From: Amycolatopsis sp. DSM 110486
GTDB lineage: Bacteria > Actinomycetota > Actinomycetes > Mycobacteriales > Pseudonocardiaceae
NCBI RefSeq assembly: GCF_019468465.1
Contig: NZ_CP080519.1
Span: forward strand, 5,878,501 to 5,942,500
Direction of reading: 5' to 3'
Length of the DNA stretch: 64,000 bases
This document shows positions 57,279 through 64,000 of this stretch, one piece after another. The translations under genes and the position numbers were made by a program. The notes below the pieces were generated by a model. That model saw only the letters and a program-made list of their open reading frames with translations. It searched no databases and had not been told where the DNA came from. Numbering within the stretch: the stretch's first letter is position 1; each line of letters begins with the position of its first letter.

Positions 57279-60200
57279 GTGTCGAACGATTCCTTCGTCC
57301 ACCTGCACGTCCACACCGAGTACTCGATGCTCGACGGTGCGGCGAAGATCGGACCCCTCTTCGCCGAGGCGGCGCGGCTGGGCATGCCCGCGGTGGGCAT
57401 GACCGACCACGGCAACATGTACGGCGGCGACGAGTTCTACCAGACCTCCAAGAAGCACGGCCTGAAGCCGATCATCGGCATCGAGGCCTACATCGCGCCG
57501 GAGAGCCGCTTCCACAAGAAGCCGGTGTTCTGGGGCCAGGCCAGCCAGCGCGGCTCGGACGAGTTCGGTGAGGGCGGCGACGTCTCCGGTGCCGGCGCGT
57601 ACACGCACATGACGATGCTGGCCGAGAACGCCACCGGGCTGCGGAACCTGTTCAAACTCTCGTCGGTCGCCTCGATCCAGGGCTACTACCGCAAACCGCG
57701 CATGGACCGCGAGGTGATCGCGGAGAACCACGAAGGCATCATTGCCACCACCGGCTGCCCGTCGGGCGAGGTGCAGACCCGCCTGCGGCTGGGCCAGCGC
57801 GAGGCCGCGATCCAGGCCGCGTCGGACTACAAGGACATCTTCGGCGCCGACAACTTCTTCCTCGAGCTGATGGACCACGGCCTGCCGATCGAGCGGTCCG
57901 TGCGCGAGGGCCTACTCGAGGTCGGCAAGCTGCTCGACCTCAAGCCGCTCGCGACCAACGACTCGCACTACGTCACCAAGGACCAGGCCGACACGCACTC
58001 GGCGCTGCTGTGCGTGCAGGCGGGCAAGACGCTCAACGACCCGACCCGGTTCAAGTTCGACGGCGACGGCTACTTCCTCAAGTCGGCCGAGGACATGCGG
58101 CAGTACTGGGACAAGGAGGTCCCGGGCGCGGCCGACAGCACGCTCCTGATCGCCGAGCGAGTGCAGTCCTACGAAGAGGTCTACTCGCACAAGGACCGCA
58201 TGCCGGTCTTCGAGGTGCCCGAGGGCCACACCGAGGCGACGTGGCTGCGCCACCAAGTGGCCGAGGGCCTCCGGTGGCGCTTCCCGGCCGGCGTGCCCGA
58301 CGGCTACGAGGAGCGCTGCGACTACGAGCTCGGCGTCATCGAGCAGAAGGGCTTCCCGGCCTACTTCCTCATCGTCGCCGACCTCATCCAGCACGCGCGC
58401 GAGGTCGGCATCCTGGTCGGCCCCGGTCGCGGTTCCGCCGCCGGCGCGCTCGTCGCGTACGCGCTGGGCATCACGAACCTCGACCCGATCCCGCAGAAGC
58501 TGCTGTTCGAACGGTTCCTGAACCCCGAGCGCATGTCGATGCCCGACATCGACATCGACTTCGACGACCGCCGCCGCGGCGAGATGATCCGCTACGCCAC
58601 CGACAAGTACGGCGCCGACCGCGTCGCGCAGGTGATCACGTTCGGCACGATTAAAACCAAGGCCGCGATCAAGGACTCGGCTCGCGTGCACTTCGGCCAG
58701 CCGGGCTACTCGATCGCGGACAAGATCTCCAAGGCGCTGCCGCCGCCGATCATGGCCAAGGACATCCCGCTGTCCGGCATCGTCGACACCAAGCACGAGC
58801 GCTACGCCGAAGCCGCGGAGGTCCGTGCCCTCGTCGAGACCGACGAGGAGTGCAAGACGATCTTCGACACCGCGCGCGGGCTCGAGGGCCTGATCCGAAA
58901 CGCCGGTGTGCACGCCTGCGCGGTGATCATGTCGAGCGAGCCGCTGACCGACGCGATCCCGGTGTGGCAGCGCGACGACGGCTCGATCATCACCGGCTGG
59001 GACTACCCGTCGTGCGAGAACATCGGCCTGCTGAAGATGGACTTCCTGGGCCTGCGCAACCTCACGGTGATCGGCGACGCGCTGGCCAACATCAAGACCA
59101 ACCGCGGCGAGGAGATCGACCTCGACCGCCTCGGCTTCGACGATCCCGAGGCCTACAAGCTCCTGGGCCGCGGTGACACGCTCGGCGTGTTCCAGCTCGA
59201 CGGTGGCGCGATGCGCGACCTGCTGCGCCGCATGCTGCCGACCGGATTCGAGGACATCGTCGCGGTTCTCGCGCTGTACCGCCCCGGCCCGATGGGCATG
59301 AACGCGCACAACGACTACGCCGACCGCAAGAACAACCGGCAGAAGGTCACGCCGATCCACCCGGAGCTGGAGGACCCGCTGCGGGAGATCCTGTCCGAGA
59401 CCTACGGCCTGATCGTGTACCAAGAGCAGATCATGCAGATCGCGCAGAAGGTCGCGGGCTACACGATGGGCCGAGCGGACACGCTGCGCCGAGCCATGGG
59501 CAAGAAGAAGAAGGAAGTCCTCGAGAAGGAGTACGAGGGCTTCGAAGAGGGCATGAAGGCCAGTCCCCTGCTGCCCGGCGGCTTCTCGCCCGAAGCGGTC
59601 AAGGCGCTGTGGGACACGATCCTCCCGTTCGCCGGCTACGCGTTCAACAAGAGCCACGCGGCCGCGTACGGCCTGATCGCGTACTGGACGGCCTACCTCA
59701 AGGCGAACTACACGCCGGAGTACATGGCCGCGCTGCTCACGTCGGTGGGTGACAACAAGGACAAGTCGGCCATCTACCTGTCGGAGTGCCGCCGGCTCGG
59801 CATCAAGGTGCTGCCGCCGGACGTCAACGAGTCGGCCCTGCGGTTCGCGGCCGTCGGGACCGACATCCGCTTCGGGCTGGGTGCCGTGCGCAACGTCGGC
59901 GCCAACGTGGTGGAGTCGGTCATCAAGACGCGCGAGGAGAAGGGCAAGTACTCCTCGTTCACCGATTTCCTCGACAAGTCGGAGCTGGTGGCCTGCAACA
60001 AGCGGGTCATGGAGTCGCTGATCAAGGCCGGCGGGTTCGACACGATGGGCCACACTCGCCTGTCGATGATCCAGGTGCACGAGGACGCGGTGGAAGCCGT
60101 CGTCCCGCTCAAGCGCCAGGAGGCCATGGGCCAGTTCGACCTGTTCGGCTCCTTCGGCGGGGACGACGACTCGGCCGAGGCCACGCCGTCCTCGTCGCCG

Positions 60201-60866
60201 CTCGCGCACCTGAAGTTCGGCGAGGAGGAGTACCCGCGCAAGCAGCTGCTCGCCTACGAACGGGAGATGCTGGGCCTCTACGTGTCCGCCCACCCGCTCG
60301 ACGGTGCCGAGCGCATCCTGCGCAAGCACGCGCCCAAGCCGATCGCCGGCCTGCTCGCCGATCCGCCGAGGGAGGGCGAGGTCGTGATCTCGGGCCTGCT
60401 CACCTCGCTGGAGCGGCGCGTGAACAAAAAGGGCGAGCCCTGGGCGATCTGCACGGTCGAGGACATGGACGCCGCCATCGAGGTGCTGTTCTTCGCGAAG
60501 GCGTACTCGATGTTCGGCGCGGACCTGGTCGAGGACAACGCGGTGCTGGTCAAGGGCCGGGTCAACTGGCGCGAGGACAAGATGTCGGTGTTCGGTGGCG
60601 GGCTCGTGCCGCTGGACCTGTCCGAGATCGGCAACGGCGACGAGGAACCACCACTGATGCTGCTGGCCGCCGCCGAGAAGATCGACCAGTCGGTGGTGAG
60701 CGAGCTCAAGTCGACGCTGCTGGCGCACAAGGGCGAGACCCCGGTGCACCTGAAGCTCGTCGGCAAGAACCAGACCGTGTTCGCGCTTTACGATTACCCG
60801 GTGAAGGTCAGTTCGATGCTCATCGGTGAGCTCAAGGGCATCCCCGGGATCACCGCCAACACCTGA
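57279..60866 (+). CDS. dnaE: DNA polymerase III alpha subunit
   Basis: A 1195-residue replicative polymerase. It has the PHP domain ([26 protein letters not shown]), palm with three catalytic Asp ([22 protein letters not shown]), fingers ([38 protein letters not shown]), the beta-clamp binding region ([10 protein letters not shown]) and the OB fold ([23 protein letters not shown]). GTG 57279 has GGGGAGG upstream. Length is usual for actinobacterial DnaE1. The downstream MFS ATG overlaps its stop. Confidence 0.98.
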   Translation: MSNDSFVHLHVHTEYSMLDGAAKIGPLFAEAARLGMPAVGMTDHGNMYGGDEFYQTSKKHGLKPIIGIEAYIAPESRFHKKPVFWGQASQRGSDEFGEGGDVSGAGAYTHMTMLAENATGLRNLFKLSSVASIQGYYRKPRMDREVIAENHEGIIATTGCPSGEVQTRLRLGQREAAIQAASDYKDIFGADNFFLELMDHGLPIERSVREGLLEVGKLLDLKPLATNDSHYVTKDQADTHSALLCVQAGKTLNDPTRFKFDGDGYFLKSAEDMRQYWDKEVPGAADSTLLIAERVQSYEEVYSHKDRMPVFEVPEGHTEATWLRHQVAEGLRWRFPAGVPDGYEERCDYELGVIEQKGFPAYFLIVADLIQHAREVGILVGPGRGSAAGALVAYALGITNLDPIPQKLLFERFLNPERMSMPDIDIDFDDRRRGEMIRYATDKYGADRVAQVITFGTIKTKAAIKDSARVHFGQPGYSIADKISKALPPPIMAKDIPLSGIVDTKHERYAEAAEVRALVETDEECKTIFDTARGLEGLIRNAGVHACAVIMSSEPLTDAIPVWQRDDGSIITGWDYPSCENIGLLKMDFLGLRNLTVIGDALANIKTNRGEEIDLDRLGFDDPEAYKLLGRGDTLGVFQLDGGAMRDLLRRMLPTGFEDIVAVLALYRPGPMGMNAHNDYADRKNNRQKVTPIHPELEDPLREILSETYGLIVYQEQIMQIAQKVAGYTMGRADTLRRAMGKKKKEVLEKEYEGFEEGMKASPLLPGGFSPEAVKALWDTILPFAGYAFNKSHAAAYGLIAYWTAYLKANYTPEYMAALLTSVGDNKDKSAIYLSECRRLGIKVLPPDVNESALRFAAVGTDIRFGLGAVRNVGANVVESVIKTREEKGKYSSFTDFLDKSELVACNKRVMESLIKAGGFDTMGHTRLSMIQVHEDAVEAVVPLKRQEAMGQFDLFGSFGGDDDSAEATPSSSPLAHLKFGEEEYPRKQLLAYEREMLGLYVSAHPLDGAERILRKHAPKPIAGLLADPPREGEVVISGLLTSLERRVNKKGEPWAICTVEDMDAAIEVLFFAKAYSMFGADLVEDNAVLVKGRVNWREDKMSVFGGGLVPLDLSEIGNGDEEPPLMLLAAAEKIDQSVVSELKSTLLAHKGETPVHLKLVGKNQTVFALYDYPVKVSSMLIGELKGIPGITANT

Positions 60867-62341
60867 TGACGGAGTACGTGCCGGACCCGCGCCGGTGGCG
60901 GGCACTCGCCGTCACGCTGGCGGCCGGGCTCATGACGCTGCTCGACGTCAGCATCGTCAACACGGCACTGCCGGCGATGCAGCGCGGCCTGAACACCGGC
61001 AGCGGCACGGTCCAGTGGGTCGTGTCGGGTTACGCGCTCACGTTCGGCCTGGTCCTGGTCACGGGCGGCCGGCTCGGCGACGCGCTGGGCCGGCGCCGGA
61101 TGTTCCTCATCGCGCTGGCGGCGTTCGTGGCCACGAGTGTGCTGGCCGGCGCGGCGACCGGCCCCACCATGCTGGTGATCGCGCGGCTCGCCCAGGGCTG
61201 CGCGGCCGGCCTGCTGACGCCGCAGAACAGCGGCCTGATCCAGGACCTGTTCCGCGGCGCCGAGCGCGGCCGTGCGTTCGGCATCTTCGGCGCCGTCGTG
61301 GGGATCTCCACGGCTGTGGGGCCGGTGCTGGGCGGCGTGATCCTCGCGGTGTTCGGCGACCCCGGCGGCTGGCGGTGGGTGTTCTTCGTGAACGTGCCGG
61401 TGGGCGCCGTCGCGTTCGTGCTGGCGATGCGGCTCCTGCCGAAGACCGAACGCAGGCCGATGCGAGTGCGCTCGGAGATCGACTTCGTCGGCATCGCGCT
61501 GCTCGCGATCACCGTGCTCGGGGTGCTGCTGCCACTCGTGGAATCGGAGCAGGGCGGTCTCGCGAAGCTGTGGTGGCTCTTCCCCGTGGCGGTGGTGTTC
61601 GGCATCGGTTTCGTGCGGTGGGAACGCCGGGTGGTCGCGCGCGAACGGTCGCCGCTGCTGGACGTCCGGCTGTTCACGGGCACGCCGGGCTACTCGGCCG
61701 GCGCCGCGGTGGGTGCGCTGTACTTCTGCGGGTTCGCCGGGATCTGGCTCGTTTTCGCGTTGTTCTTCCAACAGGGGCTGGGGTACACGCCGCTGCAGTC
61801 GGGGCTTTCGGTCACGCCGTTCGCGATCGGTTCGGCCGTTTCGGCGGCGGTCGCGGGCAGGCTCGTGCCGCGGTTCGGCCGCCGGTTGTCCGTCACGGGA
61901 CTGAGCCTGGTGGCGTTCGCGCTGCTCTTGGTGGCGCTGGTGGTGGAGCTCGTGCCGCCGTCCGCGGCCGGGTTCGCGGTGGCGCTGCCGTTGCTGATCG
62001 GCGGCATCGGCGGCGGCATGGTGCTGGCGCCGAACACCACGCTGACGCTGGAGTGCGTGCCCACGTCGATGGCGGGCGTCGCCGGTGGCGCCCTGCAGAC
62101 CGGGCAGCGCATCGGCACGGCGATCGGCACGGCTGTGCTGGCGTCGGTCTTCCAGTCGGTGGTGGTGGGCTCGAACCGGGACTACTCGCTGGCCCTCACC
62201 ACGGCGATGTGCTGCTCGGCCGGGCTCACGTGCGTCGCGCTCGTGCTGGCTGTACTGGAGCTGCGGGCGCGTCGCAACAGGGCTGCGCGTGACGAGGACC
62301 GTGCCGCTGCGGAAGCGGCTGCCGGCGTTCACCGACAGTGA
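60866..62341 (+). CDS. MFS drug exporter, 14-helix DHA2 type
   Basis: A 491-residue transporter with 14 hydrophobic segments. Motif A is GRLGDALGRRRMF and motif C-like VVGISTAVGPVLGGVI, with the QacA/EmrB-style LMTLLDVSIVNTALPAMQ. It probably exports drugs or lipophilic metabolites by proton antiport. ATG 60866 overlaps the dnaE stop (TGATG), so translation is probably coupled, which is unusual for a polymerase gene. Confidence 0.93.
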   Translation: MTEYVPDPRRWRALAVTLAAGLMTLLDVSIVNTALPAMQRGLNTGSGTVQWVVSGYALTFGLVLVTGGRLGDALGRRRMFLIALAAFVATSVLAGAATGPTMLVIARLAQGCAAGLLTPQNSGLIQDLFRGAERGRAFGIFGAVVGISTAVGPVLGGVILAVFGDPGGWRWVFFVNVPVGAVAFVLAMRLLPKTERRPMRVRSEIDFVGIALLAITVLGVLLPLVESEQGGLAKLWWLFPVAVVFGIGFVRWERRVVARERSPLLDVRLFTGTPGYSAGAAVGALYFCGFAGIWLVFALFFQQGLGYTPLQSGLSVTPFAIGSAVSAAVAGRLVPRFGRRLSVTGLSLVAFALLLVALVVELVPPSAAGFAVALPLLIGGIGGGMVLAPNTTLTLECVPTSMAGVAGGALQTGQRIGTAIGTAVLASVFQSVVVGSNRDYSLALTTAMCCSAGLTCVALVLAVLELRARRNRAARDEDRAAAEAAAGVHRQ

Positions 62342-62826
62342 GCAGATCACGCTCACTCAGCACTACAGGTGAATTACTTTCAGCGAATCCGCGATGCTCC
62401 ATCCGAGTGACACGCTACGTTTGACACTGGTGCTACTCAGAGCAACCGGGTAGACCTTATGGAGCCTTCAGCACGACACTTTGGCTACCTACAGTGGCAT
62501 TTCGATCGATCGACCGGGGATGGGTCGATCGGGCGAGCGGCTGAGAGTTCCGGAGTTCCATGGAATGGACACTCTTGGTCACCTCCCAGGCAACGGATCG
62601 TCGGCGTCCGCGGGGGACCGTACGGCGACCGCCGGGAGCATTGCCCCCGAGGTGGCGAGGGAGTGCGGCGAAGGCGTTCGGGCGGGTCCGGAAGAGGGGG
62701 AACCGGGCCCGCCCTTTCTCACCTCGGATTTTCTCCCCTTTCACCCTCTGTTGGGGGTCGTACTCGCCTGAGCGCTTTGGCCGTGTTGGGATGGCGGCGT
62801 TCGTCGGGTGAGTGCGGGGAGCGTCG
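62342..62826. other. gene-free region upstream of the LtrA-like gene
   Basis: 485 bases with no supported gene. There is a TTGACA at 62422-62427, with no well placed -10, and a 9-bp hairpin (CGATCGACC 62507-62515, GGTCGATCG 62523-62531). The LtrA promoter may be here. Confidence 0.4.
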
Positions 62827-64000
62827 ATGTCCCAAGGGATTTTTCCGGTCCAGCGGTTCCGGGTGTGGTACCGGCCGATGCGGTCGCGCGACAGCGGTGA
62901 GAACCACCGCGTGTCCACCCCGCTGGAATTGCTGTTCGACCTGTGTTTCGTCGTCGCGGTGGGCGCCGCGAGCGCCGACCTGCACCACGAGCTGGTCGAA
63001 GGGCACATCGGCCACGGTGTGCTGAGCTACGCGATGGTGTTCTTCGCGATCTGGTGGGGCTGGCTGAACTTCAGCTGGTTCGCCTCCGCGTTCGACACCG
63101 ACGACGTGCCCTACCGGCTGGCCACCCTCGTGCAGATCGCCGGCGGCCTCACCGTCGCGGCCGGCGTGGACCGCGCGTTCAACGGCGACTTCCGCGTGGT
63201 GATGGTCGGCTACGTACTGATGCGCCTCGCGATGGTGACCCAGTGGCTGCGCGCCGCGAAATCGGATCCCGAACGCCGCACGACGGCGCTCTGGTACGCG
63301 GGCGGGATCACCGTCGTGCAGGTGTTGTGGGTCGCCGACGCGTTGATCGGCTTCCCTCAGACCACGGCGGCGATCGTGTTCGCGGTGCTGGTGGTCTGCG
63401 AGCTCGCGGTGCCGAGCATCGCGGAGTCGCGGGGAGGTACTTCGTGGCACCCGCACCACATCGCCGAGCGCTACGGGCTCTTCACTCTGATCGTGCTCGG
63501 CGAGGTGGTGCTGAGCGCCACCACCGCCGTGAAGGAGGGCGTGTCCGAGGGCGAGCACGTCGGCACGCTAATCGGGCTCGCCGCGGCGGGGCTCGTGCTG
63601 GTGTTTTCGATGTGGTGGCTGTACTTCGACCAGCCGGGGCACCTGCGGCTCGTGCGTCACCCGTCGCTGCTGAGCACGTCGAGCTGGGGGTACGGGCACT
63701 ACCTGATCTTCGCTTCCGCCGCGGCGGTCGGGACGGGCCTCGAGCTGGCGGTGGACTACGACACGCACCACAGCGCGATCAGCGGTCTCGCCACGGCGCT
63801 CGCGGTGACGGTGCCGGTCGCGGTGTTCCTGCTGAGCGTGTGGCTGCTGCACATCGGGCCGACGAACGAGTGCCGGGAGATCGCGATCGGATACCCGGTC
63901 ACCGCGGTGCTCGTGCTGGCGGCTTCGTTCGGGCCGGCGCCCATTCACGTCGCGGCGGTGCTGGCGGCTGCGTTGGTGGCGCTGACGGTGTTCGCGACCC
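62827..64000 (+). CDS. low temperature requirement protein A (LtrA)-like, C-terminus beyond window
   Basis: 391 residues are present before the window ends with no stop. The LtrA signature is visible: VSTPLELLFDLCFVVAVGAAS, then HHIAERYGLFTLIVLGEVVLS, with 9-10 hydrophobic helices including MVFFAIWWGWLNFSWFAS. LtrA proteins are integral membrane proteins with a proposed role in cold growth, but biochemical function is unknown. ATG 62827 has GGGGAG upstream. Confidence 0.9.
   Translation, partial: MSQGIFPVQRFRVWYRPMRSRDSGENHRVSTPLELLFDLCFVVAVGAASADLHHELVEGHIGHGVLSYAMVFFAIWWGWLNFSWFASAFDTDDVPYRLATLVQIAGGLTVAAGVDRAFNGDFRVVMVGYVLMRLAMVTQWLRAAKSDPERRTTALWYAGGITVVQVLWVADALIGFPQTTAAIVFAVLVVCELAVPSIAESRGGTSWHPHHIAERYGLFTLIVLGEVVLSATTAVKEGVSEGEHVGTLIGLAAAGLVLVFSMWWLYFDQPGHLRLVRHPSLLSTSSWGYGHYLIFASAAAVGTGLELAVDYDTHHSAISGLATALAVTVPVAVFLLSVWLLHIGPTNECREIAIGYPVTAVLVLAASFGPAPIHVAAVLAAALVALTVFAT

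Overview
The window is high-GC DNA with long stop-free reading frames on both strands, many GTG starts and strong AGGAGG-type ribosome binding sites. The gene content (FasR with fabD-fabH-acpP-fabF, AceE homodimeric E1, AhpE, DUF3052, DUF3145, an Lsr2-type protein, a DesA3-like desaturase with its reductase) points to an actinobacterium of the Pseudonocardiaceae. Amycolatopsis or a close relative is my inference from protein style, not something proven here.

Region 1-20.9 kb is mostly housekeeping and accessory chromosome. It holds a partial 2-hydroxyacid dehydrogenase, proS, a DUF2156/MprF-like gene broken by three frameshifts, a HAD phosphatase, an ABC-2-like membrane protein, YjbQ and a two-component system. 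A fatty acid desaturase and its ferredoxin-type reductase share an operator with a TetR regulator. Then come a lipoate ligase, an Lsr2-like protein with a lysine-rich tail in place of the DNA-binding domain, a flavoprotein disulfide reductase, and envelope or unknown proteins.

Region 20.9-37.8 kb carries the type II fatty acid synthase operon (fabD-fabH-acpP-fabF) with its regulator fasR. About 7.5 kb further on are aceE, DUF3052 and ahpE. In mycobacteria these blocks are adjacent; here an ABC exporter, a CmpX-like channel, pnuC and an lldD-lctP lactate operon lie between them.

Region 37.76-47.84 kb is an integrated actinomycete element of about 10 kb. It sits in the 3' half of a tRNA-Val(UAC) gene and is bounded by a perfect 43-bp direct repeat (attL/attR). 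It encodes a tyrosine integrase, an excisionase, a RepA-like helicase, small unknown proteins, a second excisionase-type HTH protein, a GntR regulator, an HTH-TPR regulator facing a small exportable peptide across a perfect palindrome, and a low-GC membrane-anchored coiled-coil protein with TTA codons. No FtsK/TraB conjugation translocase is present. Its gene-free DNA is built from at least eight noncoding modules. Each has the same core (around TTTTCGCTGGTCAGGG) but is flanked by its own repeated short word (GTAACT, ATGAGTT, CCACTG, TCCCTC, TCCCC, GTGAGTT, TGGCAC, GGTCCGG). I regard this core-and-word family as the most novel signal in the window. One reading is a bank of clt/TRS-like translocase recognition loci on an element that must borrow a translocase.

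Region 47.84-64 kb returns to chromosome. It starts with a 37-bp GC-rich tandem repeat array beside attR, then a membrane protein, an AhpD-like/MarR divergent pair, a class V aminotransferase/GntR divergent pair, a metallophosphoesterase, a CocE-type hydrolase, an asparaginase, and a 42-codon ORF that looks like the remnant of an asparagine permease. After its GntR regulator come dnaE (DNA polymerase III alpha), an MFS exporter overlapping it by one base, and a partial LtrA protein at the right edge.
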